Source: JAJDTQ01 sp965204235 | GTDB taxonomy: Bacteria > Desulfobacterota > Binatia > UBA9968 > JAJDTQ01 | Length of the DNA stretch: 64,000 nucleotides | NCBI GenBank assembly: GCA_965204235.1 | Contig: OZ241979.1 | Location: 3,162,001-3,226,000 of the forward strand | Direction: 5' to 3' | Part shown: one piece after another, positions 26,586 through 38,496 of the stretch | Layout of the letters: each line of letters starts with the position of its first letter | Position numbering within the stretch: position 1 is the first letter of the stretch | The notes under the pieces: generated by a model | Seen by the model: only the letters and a program-made list of their open reading frames with translations | What the model was told of the DNA's origin: nothing | Database searches by the model: none | Position numbers and translations under genes: made by a program

Positions 26586-27527
26586 TCACGGGTTGGCGTC
26601 CATCGACCTCGCGTCAGCGGCGCCGCCGGCAGCCCCATGGTCTTGCGACGGGTCCGTTTGCGAGCTGCCCAGGTGGCGGAACAGCCGCGAGTCTTCCGAC
26701 AGGATGGCGGTGCTCTTCTCCGGCAGGAACTTCTCGTAGGCTTCGAGGCTGCGGACGAAGCTGTAGAACTCGGGATCCTGTCCGTAGGAGTCGGCGTAGA
26801 TGGCGGTGGCCGCGCCGTCGCCCTCGCCGCGGAGCTTCTGGCTCGTCCGATAGGCTTCCGCCAGCAGTATGGTCTTTTCCTTGTTGGTGCGGGCGCGGAT
26901 CTTCTTCGACTCCTCCTCGCCCTCCGAGCGATAGCGCTTGGCGATGCGCTCGCGCTCCGCCCGCATGCGCTCGAACACGCTCGCCTGCACTTCGGAAGGG
27001 AGGTCCGCCCGCTTGACGCGGACGTCCACCACCACCACGCCGTACTCGCTCCTGGCCTTCTCCGCGGAGCGTTTGGCCACCGCCTCCATGGCCGCTTCCC
27101 GTTGGGCGGCGATGATCTCGGCGAAGTTCCGCGAGGCCAGCTCCTGGCGCAGCTCGGAGAACACGATGTCGTCCAGCAACAACCGGCCGCGCTGCTCGGT
27201 CAGCGCGGTCTTGAAGAACTGGAGGGGATCGTCGATGCGCCACCGGGTCACGTGGTCCACCACCACGCGCTTCTTGTCCAAGGTCAGGTAGTCTCTGGGC
27301 TGGGCGTCGCTGGCGAGGATCCGCCGCTCATAGGTGGTGATGTCCTCCACCAAAGGCGTCTTCCAGTGGAGCCCGGGATCCCGCACCGCGCGCTTGAACT
27401 TGCCGAACTGGGTGACGATGGCCTGTTGCCATTCGCCCACCACGAAGAACGGGCGGACGGGCGGGAACAGCAGGACCACCACGATGGCGCCGACCACGAT
27501 TCCGACGACGTAGGACCGGTTCATCAT
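26586..27527 (-). CDS. hflC: FtsH protease modulator HflC
   Basis: A 313-residue SPFH/band 7 membrane protein. One N-terminal transmembrane segment, YVVGIVVGAIVVVLLFPPV, is followed by the SPFH domain (VTQFGKFKRAVRDPGLHWKT) and a long coiled coil rich in alanine, glutamate and arginine (MRAERERIAKRYRSEGEEES). HflC and HflK form a large cage around the FtsH protease in the inner membrane and limit its access to substrates. The ATG overlaps the stop of hflK by four bases, so the pair is coupled. The C-terminal tail after the coiled coil is low-complexity. Confidence 0.93.
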   Translation of the reverse strand: MMNRSYVVGIVVGAIVVVLLFPPVRPFFVVGEWQQAIVTQFGKFKRAVRDPGLHWKTPLVEDITTYERRILASDAQPRDYLTLDKKRVVVDHVTRWRIDDPLQFFKTALTEQRGRLLLDDIVFSELRQELASRNFAEIIAAQREAAMEAVAKRSAEKARSEYGVVVVDVRVKRADLPSEVQASVFERMRAERERIAKRYRSEGEEESKKIRARTNKEKTILLAEAYRTSQKLRGEGDGAATAIYADSYGQDPEFYSFVRSLEAYEKFLPEKSTAILSEDSRLFRHLGSSQTDPSQDHGAAGGAADARSMDANP

Positions 27528-28558
27528 TTGCCTCCCGTTCCCGGAAACCCCGCCATGCCCTTCAAAGGCAGCAGCGGTACGACGTTGTTCGCCCCCTGCG
27601 AGTCCACGATGATCTTGTCCACGTTGGGGAGCACCCGTTCAATGGCTTCCAGGTGCATCCTCTCGCGCGTCACCCGGGGCGCCTTGCGGTATTCTTCCAG
27701 CACTGCGTTGAACCGGGCCCCGTCGCCCTTGGCCTTCAAAGTGCGCTCCTCCTTGTAGGCCTCGGCCGCCTGGACGATCTCCTGGACCTCGCCCCGGGCC
27801 TTGGGGATGAGGTCTTCCCGGTAGCCGCGGGCCTGGTTGATGAGCTTCTCCCGATCCTCACGCGCCCGCACCACCTCGTCGAAGGCGTCCTTCACCTGGC
27901 TCGGGGCCTCCACCGTCTGCAACTTGACCTCGGTGATCTGGATGCCCGACTGGTAGGTGTCCATGAGCTGCTGCAGGAACTCCTGGGTCTCGTTCTGCAC
28001 CCGGTCCCGCCCCACCGTGAGCACCTCCTCGATGGTGGTGTTGCCGACCCGGCTGCGCAGCGCCACCTCGGTTGCCGCCTGGAGCGTGTTCACCGGGTCC
28101 CGTAGCTGGAACAGGAACTTCTCGGGGTCCCTGACTCGGTACTGCACCGTGAGCTGCGCGCTGACGATGTTCTCGTCGCCGGTGAGCATCAGGGATTCGG
28201 CGGGAATGAGCCGCACCAGGTTCGGCCGCAGCGGGTTGCTGCGGAACCCCACCTCCAACCGGCGGATCTCCGCCACGTTGACCTTCCGCAACTCCTCGAT
28301 GGGCCAGGGGATGCGGTAGTTGAGGCCCGCAGTCGAGATGCGCGCGACCTTGCCGAACCGCGTCACCACCCCTTCCTCGCCGGGTTGGATGGTATAGACC
28401 CCGCTGGCCAGCCAGATGACGGCGATGGCCCCGGCGATGAGAAAGGGCACCCCCGACTTCAGGAAGCCGGGCAACTCCGGCAACCGGGAGAGCAGGTCGT
28501 CCCAATCCGGCCCGCTCTGCCGCCGGCGCCCCCAAGGACCCTCGGATCCGCTTTGCAT
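27524..28558 (-). CDS. hflK: FtsH protease modulator HflK
   Basis: A 344-residue partner of HflC. The glycine-rich N-terminal cytosolic tail (GSEGPWGRRRQSGPDWDD) is followed by one transmembrane segment, VPFLIAGAIAVIWLASGVYT. The SPFH domain has QPGEEGVVTRFGKVARISTA and GLNYRIPWPIEELRKVNV, both highly typical of HflK. The coiled coil contains DEVVRAREDREKLINQARGY. It forms alternating subunits with HflC in the FtsH-associated cage. It is the first gene of hflK-hflC, with an AAGGAG-like site upstream of its ATG. Confidence 0.93.
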   Translation of the reverse strand: MQSGSEGPWGRRRQSGPDWDDLLSRLPELPGFLKSGVPFLIAGAIAVIWLASGVYTIQPGEEGVVTRFGKVARISTAGLNYRIPWPIEELRKVNVAEIRRLEVGFRSNPLRPNLVRLIPAESLMLTGDENIVSAQLTVQYRVRDPEKFLFQLRDPVNTLQAATEVALRSRVGNTTIEEVLTVGRDRVQNETQEFLQQLMDTYQSGIQITEVKLQTVEAPSQVKDAFDEVVRAREDREKLINQARGYREDLIPKARGEVQEIVQAAEAYKEERTLKAKGDGARFNAVLEEYRKAPRVTRERMHLEAIERVLPNVDKIIVDSQGANNVVPLLPLKGMAGFPGTGGK

Positions 28559-28630
28559 GAAAAGCTCCTTCGTCTGCCGGCCGCGGCCGGTCGTTCCTTC
28601 TCAGGGACTCTACCATTGCCCGCAAGGGTG

Positions 28631-29557
28631 TCAAGCAACGCCCTTGGGAGGGAGAGCTTCGTCCCGGGGCGGTATCCTTGCGGTGAGCCAGTGCCACTGG
28701 TCGGGATAGCGGCGCACGAGGTCTTCCAGACGCTCCATGAAACGGTCCGTGTTGGCCTGGACGTCCCGGCGGAGGTCGCCGGTGCGGACCATCTCCATCT
28801 CTTCCTCGATGACGAGTTCCGGTTCTCCCGCGTAGCCGCGGACGAGGTGCATCGGCAGCACCGCGGCCCCGGAGCGGATGGCTAGGCTTGCGGCGCCGCG
28901 GGAGGACCGGACCGGCCGGCCGAACAGCCGGGTTTCGAGCTCGCCGCGCTTGAGGCTGTCGCCGAGGATCAGCACCACATCGTTGCCCCCGAGCACCGCC
29001 AGGATCTTCCGGGCCGCGTCCCGGGCGGGTATGGACGGGATGAGGCCGGCAAAGAACCGTCGGCTGTGGCGCCGCACCAGTTCCATGAACCTTTCGTCCT
29101 CCAGGAAGCGGAACAGGCAGTGCACCGCATAGCCCTGAAGTCCCAGAGCCGCGCCCAGGAGCAGGAAGTTGCCGAAGTGGAACCCCAGGGCGATCACGCC
29201 CCGACCCCTGCGAAGGGCCGCGTCCAGGTGATCGATTCCACGGATGCGAACGATGCCGCGCAGCCGTTCCGGGTGTCCCACATGGATGAGGCAATCGACG
29301 ATGCCGTCCGCGCATTGCCGTTGCACCCCCTTGGCCAGGCCCCGCTTGGTTGCCGGAGCGCAGGATTCGCCGAACGCGGCGTCCATGATCGCCGTCATGC
29401 GCCTGCGGGAGACGGCGAGGGAGACGAACGTCCTGACCACGGGCCGGGCGAAGCGCCCGAACCGTTCCGCGGACGTCCTTCGCAGGAGCCAGAGCAGCAC
29501 GTGGACGAGGCCCGTGCAGACGCGGAAGAACACGCGGTGGCGTGTGGGCAGCGGCAT
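28631..29557 (-). CDS. Lipid A biosynthesis/lysophospholipid acyltransferase-like protein
   Basis: A 308-residue LpxL/HtrB-type acyltransferase. N-terminal hydrophobic residues VCTGLVHVLLWLLRR anchor it at the inner membrane. The family core is GVIALGFHFGNFLLLGAALG, then RFFAGLIPSIPARDAARKIL and a late PDQWHWLTARIPPR, the typical end of HtrB relatives. In most members the catalytic H-x4-(D/E) reads HFGNWE. Here it is H127-F-G-N-F-L132, so the acidic partner is missing at its usual place. The ATG at 29557 has no clear ribosome site. The gene lies 72 bases upstream of hflK on the same strand. Acyl transfer to lipid A precursors or other lipids is possible. Confidence 0.75.
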   Translation of the reverse strand: MPLPTRHRVFFRVCTGLVHVLLWLLRRTSAERFGRFARPVVRTFVSLAVSRRRMTAIMDAAFGESCAPATKRGLAKGVQRQCADGIVDCLIHVGHPERLRGIVRIRGIDHLDAALRRGRGVIALGFHFGNFLLLGAALGLQGYAVHCLFRFLEDERFMELVRRHSRRFFAGLIPSIPARDAARKILAVLGGNDVVLILGDSLKRGELETRLFGRPVRSSRGAASLAIRSGAAVLPMHLVRGYAGEPELVIEEEMEMVRTGDLRRDVQANTDRFMERLEDLVRRYPDQWHWLTARIPPRDEALPPKGVA

Positions 29558-29771
29558 GGCAAAGGGGCCTGTCTCCAAGGCGGTTCGACCGGCAGGGGTC
29601 GCCGCCTTGCGACGGCGCGGCCACGGTCTCAAGTTGACACACGGGAAGGGAGACGGCAACGCCTCCGGGCGCCGCGGACGCCCACGGGTCTCGCCGAGGA
29701 TTCGAAGGGCGATGCGGCCCGGCCCGGCGCTGCGAGCCGCCGCCGCGGGCCTCGACCCGCGCTGCACCACG

Positions 29772-29801
29772 TTGACAGGCCGCGGCGCCGTGTGGTAGCT
29801 T
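29772..29801 (+). promoter_or_regulatory. Sigma70-like promoter for the second TctC-type receptor
   Basis: A perfect TTGACA (29772-29777) is followed after 18 bases by TAGCTT (29796-29801). The transcript would start about 48 bases before the ATG at 29856, leaving a GGGAGG ribosome site in the leader. Confidence 0.5.
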
Positions 29802-29855
29802 GGCCGCTTCTCTGCCGAGGTACTCCAATAACTCTAGCGTTTTCGGGAGGTTAAC

Positions 29856-30833
29856 ATGATACGCCGGTCTATTTTCGCGTTCGCGGGAGTGCTGCTCCTG
29901 GTTCTGGCTGCGGCCCATGGCTCCCTGGCGGCCAAGGACGACAAGTTTCCCAGCAAGACCATCACGTGGCTCATCAACGCCAGCCCGGGAGGCGGGTTCG
30001 ACCTGCACAGCCGCGCGGTGGCCCGGGTCATGAGGAAGGAACTCGGGGTCAACATCATCATCAAGAACGTGCCGGGCGCGGGGGGCGTGATCTCCTGGAA
30101 CCTGCTGAGCGCGGCCAAGCCGGACGGCTACACCATCGGCATCGTCAACCTGCCCGGCGCCATCATCAGCGAGCTGTTCCGCGAGACGCAATACGAGCTC
30201 AAGGAGTTCAGTTGGATCGGCCGCATCTCCGCGGCGCCCTACATCTGGGCCGCGGGAAAGCAGTACGGGCTCCGCACCCTCGATGACTTTCAGAAGGCCG
30301 AGGAAGTGCTCATCACCGAATCGGGGGTAGGCACCACCGGGTGGGTCAACGCGGCGCTCACGGCCGCCACCCTGAATTTCAAGCCCAGGTTCATCATGGG
30401 CTACGGCGGCGCGCCCGCGGCCAACATGGCCATCGTGCGCGGCGAGGGGCACGCCCGGGCCCTGGGGCTGGACTCTCCGGGCCAGATGGCCTTCATCAAG
30501 GACGGCTCCATGGTCCCCACGTGGGTCTATCTCAAGAAGCGCGACCCCCGGCATCCGGACGTGCCCACCGTGGGCGAGCTGGGCTATCCGCAACTGAGCG
30601 TCCTGGCGGCCAACCGCGTGGTGGCCGCGCCCCCGGGAATGCCCAAGGACCGCATGGCGGTCCTCATCGAGGCGTTCCGTGCGTCCATCGAGAGCCCCGA
30701 GACCCAGGAGGCGTTCAAGGGCATGAGGGCCAAGACCGCGCCCATCTACGGGGACGACTGGCTGCCCGAGATGCAGACCATGTTCGATTTGATCGAGGCC
30801 AACGCGGACGTGTTCCGGAAGGCGTTGCAGTAG
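29856..30833 (+). CDS. TctC/Bug-family substrate-binding protein
   Basis: A 325-residue periplasmic receptor with signal peptide FAFAGVLLLVLAAAHGSLAA. The mature chain starts with KTITWLINASPGGGFDLHSR, the Bug-family first strand and ligand loop, followed by NIIIKNVPGAGGVISWNLLS and KPDGYTIGIVNLPGA. The late motifs VPTVGELGYPQLSVL and VVAAPPGMPKDRM are also typical. It binds an unknown carboxylate-like solute for a TctAB permease. No permease gene is adjacent, so it is an orphan receptor, which is usual for this family. GGGAGG lies a few bases before the ATG. Confidence 0.88.
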   Translation: MIRRSIFAFAGVLLLVLAAAHGSLAAKDDKFPSKTITWLINASPGGGFDLHSRAVARVMRKELGVNIIIKNVPGAGGVISWNLLSAAKPDGYTIGIVNLPGAIISELFRETQYELKEFSWIGRISAAPYIWAAGKQYGLRTLDDFQKAEEVLITESGVGTTGWVNAALTAATLNFKPRFIMGYGGAPAANMAIVRGEGHARALGLDSPGQMAFIKDGSMVPTWVYLKKRDPRHPDVPTVGELGYPQLSVLAANRVVAAPPGMPKDRMAVLIEAFRASIESPETQEAFKGMRAKTAPIYGDDWLPEMQTMFDLIEANADVFRKALQ

Positions 30834-30878
30834 GCCGCCGGCCCGGGGCGGCGTTTCGGGGCACGGACCGAGAGTAAC

Positions 30879-31357
30879 GTGGCTCGCGTCGTCATGGATG
30901 AAGACAAAACGGAACTCCTGGAGATCTACAAGCTTCACGCCGAATTGGCGGATCGGGTAAGTCAGAGGCGCGAGGGAGCGAACAGGCTTTATGTGAGCCT
31001 GCTTACGGGTCTGTTCATTTTCCTCGCCGCAATGGTGAGGTACGGGGCGGAAGCCGTCTCCGTCTGGGTCGGTTTGCTGGTGGCGGGTATTCTGGGACTC
31101 GCGCTTTCCGCGTCATGGTACATCGTCGTCAGGTCCTACCGCCAATTGAATACCGGGAAGTTCAAGGTGTTGGGCGACCTGGAAGACAAGCTTGCTTTCC
31201 TTTTTTCAGGCGGGAATGGAAGGTGTTGGAGGCAGGGGAAAACCGAAGCAGATACTGGAGACTCACGGTCGTCGAAACTTTTTTGCCCATCCTCTTCGGC
31301 GTCATTTCCCTGGCTCTTGTCCTTGTTTCCCTGGTTGGCTGTTTCCCACGCGAATGA
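30879..31357 (+). pseudogene. Frameshifted small membrane protein, possibly RipA-like
   Basis: The first frame encodes YKLHAELADRVSQRREGANR, then two hydrophobic segments (LYVSLLTGLFIFLAAMV and WVGLLVAGILGLALSASWYI) and SYRQLNTGKFKVLGDLEDKL. It then runs into nonsense. The continuing homologous sequence, FFRREWKVLEAGENRSRYWR plus a last hydrophobic segment (LPILFGVISLALVLVSLVGC), is in the -1 frame and ends at 31357. The shift is near 31190-31206, around CTTTCCTTTTTTC, and fits loss of one base. The layout resembles RipA-like membrane proteins, but that assignment is tentative. A sequencing error in the homopolymer would make this an intact gene of about 159 residues. Confidence 0.6.
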
Positions 31358-31435
31358 CCGCTCTCCTCGAAGTCACCCATCGAGGGGAGATGACGTGCCG
31401 GATTGTGCAAGGGAGTTGCTTCCGTTGTATCCTTC

Positions 31436-31543
31436 GAGGAACCTCTGAACAATTGCTCCGTTCGTCCTGAGCGTAGCGAAGTCGAAGGACGCGCTTTCCC
31501 ATGGGGAGAGGCGCTTCGGGCCGGAGTTGTTCTGAGGTTCCTC
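31436..31543 (+). repeat. Dispersed inverted-repeat element, copy 3, with 17-bp terminal repeats
   Basis: GAGGAACCTCTGAACAA at 31436-31452 and TTGTTCTGAGGTTCCTC at 31527-31543 are reverse complements with one mismatch. Between them is the core CGTTCGTCCTGAGCGTAGCG followed by AAGTCGAAGGACGCGC. At 108 bp with no coding capacity, it has the build of a MITE-like element. Confidence 0.75.
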
Positions 31544-31606
31544 AAGTCGTCTCTCGGAGGCAGACTGTCTTTCACCTGAACGCACGAGGTTCCAAAGGAG
31601 GAGTTC

Positions 31607-32041
31607 ATGAAGATCGAGGGGAGTCATCAGTTCGACGCGCCGCGCGAACGCATATGGGAGATCCTGCAAGACCCCGGGATCATGGCCCAGTGCATGCCCG
31701 GGTGCGAGAGCATGGAGGAGATCGGCCCGGACCAGTACGAGGCCACGGTCAAGGTGGGCATCGCGGCGGTGAAGGGCAGCTACAAGGCCAAGGTCGCCAT
31801 CAAGGACAAGCAGGCTCCCAGCCACTACGTGCTGAGCGGTCAAGGTTCCGGCGGCCCGGGTTTCATGCAGGGCGACTTGGTCATCGACCTGGAGGAGAAC
31901 GGCGACTCCGGCACCACGCTGCGCTACAGCACGGACGCCAAGATCGGCGGGTTGATCGCCGGCGTGGGCCAGCGCATGCTGGGCGGCGTCGGCAAGATGA
32001 TGGTGGACCAGTTCTTCAAGAAGATGGAAGGGTTCGTCTAG
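31607..32041 (+). CDS. CoxG-like SRPBCC protein (carbon monoxide dehydrogenase subunit G family)
   Basis: A 144-residue START/SRPBCC-fold protein of the CoxG family. It opens with KIEGSHQFDAPRERIWEILQ and carries the hallmark AQCMPGCESMEEIGPDQYEA. The later segment LRYSTDAKIGGLIAGVGQRM with FFKKMEGF is also conserved. CoxG helps anchor or mature molybdenum CO dehydrogenase at the membrane, but many CoxG-like genes occur away from coxMSL, as here, and then the role is unknown. A strong AAAGGAGG site precedes the ATG. The gene is complete and monocistronic. Confidence 0.9.
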   Translation: MKIEGSHQFDAPRERIWEILQDPGIMAQCMPGCESMEEIGPDQYEATVKVGIAAVKGSYKAKVAIKDKQAPSHYVLSGQGSGGPGFMQGDLVIDLEENGDSGTTLRYSTDAKIGGLIAGVGQRMLGGVGKMMVDQFFKKMEGFV

Positions 32042-32174
32042 CGTGCTATCCCGGAAATAAGAGAAGCAAGGCGTTGAACTTCGGGGCTCTTCAGGAATTC
32101 GTGTGGACAAGGCAGGAGGGAAAGGGGAGCGACAGGGGTCAGGCAGTCATCGGTCCGCAGACGCATAGCCCGTC

Positions 32175-32194
32175 ATTCCCGCGAAAGCGGGAAT
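32175..32194. repeat. REP-like hairpin
   Basis: ATTCCCGC and GCGGGAAT pair perfectly around a GAAA loop, inside the context CGTCATTCCC..GAATCCAG. That is a very widespread bacterial intergenic palindrome. Confidence 0.7.
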
Positions 32195-32285
32195 CCAGAC
32201 CCTTCCACACGGATTGACCCCCCTACCCACACTCCTACGGTTTTGTAGTGGCTTTGGGGGGAATGGAGATGTACCGGGAGTTGTG

Positions 32286-32417
32286 CTAGTACCCTGTAAC
32301 AGTGAATTCATTAGTAGGGATAGGAAGCAAAAACCGTCCTATCGCCAATTACTGCTGGTTGCCGTACATGGGTCTATATCAAGTCTCGATGGCAAAGCGA
32401 CTGTTACAGGGTACTAG
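32286..32417. mobile_element. 132-bp MITE-like element with perfect 18-bp terminal inverted repeats
   Basis: CTAGTACCCTGTAACAGT (32286-32303) and ACTGTTACAGGGTACTAG (32400-32417) are exact reverse complements. The element is flanked on both sides by TGTG (32282-32285 and 32418-32421), which looks like a 4-bp target duplication. The interior of about 96 bp is AT-richer than its surroundings and codes for nothing recognisable. Confidence 0.7.
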
Positions 32418-32590
32418 TGTGCTGTCCCACAGATGAGCGGTATAATCATGGCTGAAGCTGCGAAAGGAGGTGCTTCAGGATTTCGTGTGGGTTATCACAC
32501 TCCCTCCCATGCGACGAAGTCCGATTCCCACCTTACTGCCCCGGTTCGGTATTGCAGGGGACTCCGATCCCCTCACAGCGGAGAATTCTG

Positions 32591-32769
32591 ATCCCCTCCC
32601 CCCTTGAGGGGGAGGGTTAGGGAGGGGGGTCTCCGCGCCACCGGACCCATGGGCGCCAGCCCCAACGCACAGACGGCTGAAACGGGTTGGCCGGTCCGTG
32701 TAGAGGACTCCTCCCCGCAACCCCGCCGTACCCCCCTCCCTGTCCCTCCCCCTCAAGGGGGGAGGGTAC
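32591..32769. repeat. Inverted pair of purine/pyrimidine-rich blocks
   Basis: The block at 32591-32630 (core CCCCCCTTGAGGGGGAGGG) recurs in reverse at 32730-32769 with few differences, about 100 bp apart. Each block is itself a palindrome around TTGA/TCAA. Similar blocks are common intergenic repeats in many GC-rich genomes. Confidence 0.6.
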
Positions 32770-32970
32770 GCTCACCTGTGACACCCTGCTTGCACGTACA
32801 CCCGTGCACCCCGCCCACACGAAAGCCTGAAGAGCCCAAAAAAAACTTCCCGCGGCGCAGCCTCCTGGGTCTTGACACGGGCGGCCTGTGGGTCTAAAAA
32901 TCTTCCAGGCGTGCAAACGCCGCTGTTTATGCTCCCCGGCGTTCACCTATGGATGTCGGGCTTTTCATGA

Positions 32971-33004
32971 GAGAGGGGTCCTGCAAGGGACCCCTCTCCT
33001 TTTT
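32971..33004 (+). terminator. Rho-independent terminator-like hairpin
   Basis: GAGAGGGGTCC (32971-32981) pairs perfectly with GGACCCCTCTC (32988-32998) around TGCAAG and is followed by CTTTTT. It sits just upstream of the NYN fragment, so it may end transcription from the left. Confidence 0.65.
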
Positions 33005-33026
33005 GTGCCGACAGGAGACGTATCGC

Positions 33027-33371
33027 GTGGACAGATCGGTTGTTTTTCTTGATGGGGGATACATCGACAAGCTACTCGAAGACCACTTCAACAGACAGCG
33101 AATCGATTATGGGGCTTTCGTTTCGGAAATAGCCGCAAGCTCAAACATCGTGCGGACTTACTACTACCACTGCCCGCCATACCAGAGTAACCCACCTACC
33201 GAAGAAGAGCGGGAAAGGCTCTCGAGCAGGCAGAAATTTTTCAGTGCGCTCTCCCGATTGAACCGTTTTCAACTGCGTTTGGGAAAGCTGGCGAAGCGCG
33301 GTGAAGACGCAAAGGGCAAACCCATCTTCGGGATGCATGCGACGATCGGGCGGAAATCACACAAAGTTTGA
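33027..33371 (+). pseudogene. NYN-domain (PIN-like RNase) gene, 3' truncated
   Basis: The GTG at 33027 follows AGGAGA by eight bases. The chain DRSVVFLDGGYIDKLLEDHF opens like a NYN domain, with the catalytic aspartate in FLDGGYI. It continues through RTYYYHCPPYQ and LNRFQLRLGKLAKRG, as in LabA/NYN proteins. After KGKPIF the expected second half (the KxVD and GDSDF motifs) is absent, and the frame ends within 13 unrelated residues. The catalytic site is therefore incomplete and the gene is probably dead. Its moderate G+C differs from core genes nearby. Confidence 0.65.
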
Positions 33372-33780
33372 TTGACTCGGTGCGTCGCTGAGGAACGGGA
33401 AATCGGACCTCATCGCGTGACGGTCACGCCTCGGGCGCCGGTTCCGGCGTCTTGCCTCGGGCCAGGCGGGTGCGGTTGGCTACGCGGAAGATGTGGGTTG
33501 ACTTGTCCTCCCGGCTCTGACATCTTGGCCTCGTAAACCCCGGATCCGCCTCTGCCCCTCGGTACGCGCCCGGGGTTCAGTCTTTCTGGATCTCTCTGTT
33601 CGGCTTGTATCTTCGCCGTGACACTGCTTGGCGTGCGGATTGGACCTCTCTCGCGACGTTCCGAAAATGTCCTCCAAAGAAGGGCCCCCTGTCAACGTAA
33701 CCGTAGCCCAGGCGCAGGACAACAGATCCCCTGGCTCCGGTCATTGGTGACTCGTCCCTTCAAGGCGTCCTTCTCCGAAA
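33372..33780. other. Intergenic stretch upstream of secA, no gene seen
   Basis: About 400 bases with no convincing coding frame on either strand. A short minus-strand frame ending near 33425 (FRVANRTRLARGKTPEPAPE) reads like a protein tail, but nothing recognisable precedes it. No tRNA fold was found by eye. Confidence 0.45.
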
Positions 33781-33809
33781 TTGCAAGTCGCCCCTGTAGC
33801 CGCTATCCT
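33781..33809 (+). promoter_or_regulatory. Promoter placing the secA transcript start at its ATG
   Basis: TTGCAA (33781-33786) and TATCCT (33804-33809) have a 17-base spacer. The expected first transcribed base, about seven after the -10 box, is the A of the secA ATG at 33816. No ribosome site precedes this ATG, so a leaderless message is possible. Confidence 0.5.
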
Positions 33810-33815
33810 TGAGCC

Positions 33816-37291
<3,476 letters not shown>

Positions 37292-37295
<4 letters not shown>

Positions 37296-38482
37296 AGCCC
37301 CTGCCGAGGGTCCCGGGCTTCCGCTTCGCCGGGGTGGCCTGCGGCGTCAAGGAGAGCCGCCGCAAGGACTTGGCGCTGATCGTCTCCGAGCGCCCGGCCG
37401 CGGCCGCGGCCCTGTTCACGAGCAACCGGATCAAGAGCCCCAGCATCGCCTCGGGCCGGCGGCGCATGGCCCGGGGGCGCATCCAGGCGGTGGTGGTCAA
37501 CAGCGGCAACGCCAACGCGTGCACGGGCCGGCGCGGGCTCCGGGACGCCGAAGCCGTATGCGAGGAGGCCGGCCGGCGCCTGGGCATCCCGGCGAGCCGG
37601 GTGCTGCCTTCCTCCACCGGCATCATCGGCGTGCCGCTGCCCGTGGAGAAGATCCGGCAGGGCATCGCCGCGGCAGTGCCGGCGCTGTCGCCGGACAGCC
37701 TCGGGGACGCTGCCGAAGCCATCATGACCACCGACAACGGTCCCAAGGTCGCCGCCGCCCGATGCCGCATCGGGGGCCGCGCCGTGCGCGTCGCCGGCCT
37801 CGCCAAGGGCGCCGGCATGATCGCGCCGAACATGGCCACCATGCTGTGCTACGTGCTCACGGACGCGGCCGTTGCCGCGGCCTCCCTGCGGCCCATGCTG
37901 CGCCGGGCCGCGGACGGCTCGTTCCACTCCATCACCGTGGACGGGGACACCAGCACCAACGACACGCTGCTGTGCATGGCCAACGGCCTCGCCGGGAACC
38001 CCGAGGTCACTCCCGGGAGCGCGGACGAGGAGGCGCTCGAACGCGCGTTGACCCGGGTGATGAAGGAGTTGGCGTTGAAGGTGGTGGCGGACGGGGAGGG
38101 GGCCACCAAGCTGGTGGAGGTCCGCGTGGACGGCGCCCGGACCGCGGCCCACGCCCGGAAGGTAGCCTTCGCCGTGGCCAACTCCCAGCTCGTCAAGACC
38201 GCGTTCTTCGGCGAGGACCCCAACGTGGGCCGTTTCATGATGGCGGTGGGGAACGCCGGCGCGCCGGTGGTGGAGGATGCGGTGGACGTGGCCCTGGGCG
38301 GCGTCAAGGTGGTGCGCCGGGGGATGGCCGTGGGCGCCCGGGAGGAGGCCGCGGCCAGGGTGATGCAACGCCCGTCCTTCACGGTCCGAATCAGCCTGGG
38401 CATGGGCGACGCCCGCGCCTCGGTGTGGACCTCGGACCTGGGCCACGAGTACGTGCGCATCAACTCCGACTACCGCACCTGA
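37292..38482 (+). CDS. argJ: Bifunctional ornithine acetyltransferase/N-acetylglutamate synthase ArgJ
   Basis: A 396-residue ArgJ, which recycles the acetyl group from N-acetylornithine to glutamate in arginine synthesis. It begins near GFRFAGVACGVKESRRKDLA and shows AVVVNSGNANACTG and VLPSSTGIIGVPLP. The self-cleavage site is KGAGMIAPNMATML, where the threonine becomes the N-terminal nucleophile of the beta chain. The sequence TVDGDTSTNDTLL is also typical. I start it at the GTG at 37292, which overlaps the secA TGA (GTGA). An in-frame ATG at 37280 is the alternative. It is co-transcribed with secA and ends 14 bases before the convergent gatB. Confidence 0.93.
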
Positions 38483-38496
38483 CGCCGCGGCCGCGG

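Larger units (their letters stand above)
32042..32970. other. Repeat-rich intergenic region without intact genes
   Basis: More than 900 bases hold no supportable gene. In order it contains a REP-like hairpin (32175-32194), a 132-bp inverted-repeat element (32286-32417) and a pair of inverted purine/pyrimidine-rich blocks (32591-32769). The phrase CTTCAGGA(A/T)TTCGTGTGG occurs twice, near 32088 and 32474, in sequence that might be old IS debris. Confidence 0.6.

Noticed and set aside
31185..31210. Programmed -1 ribosomal frameshift
   Set aside because: No X_XXY_YYZ heptamer is in phase at the shift point and no downstream pseudoknot or internal ribosome site was evident.
32214..32417. Small protein gene in the coxG-secA interval
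   Set aside because: The frame runs through the inverted-repeat element and ends inside its terminal repeat, so it is a by-product of the element.
33372..33780. tRNA or small RNA gene upstream of secA
   Set aside because: No cloverleaf, anticodon arm or CCA end could be drawn by eye on either strand.
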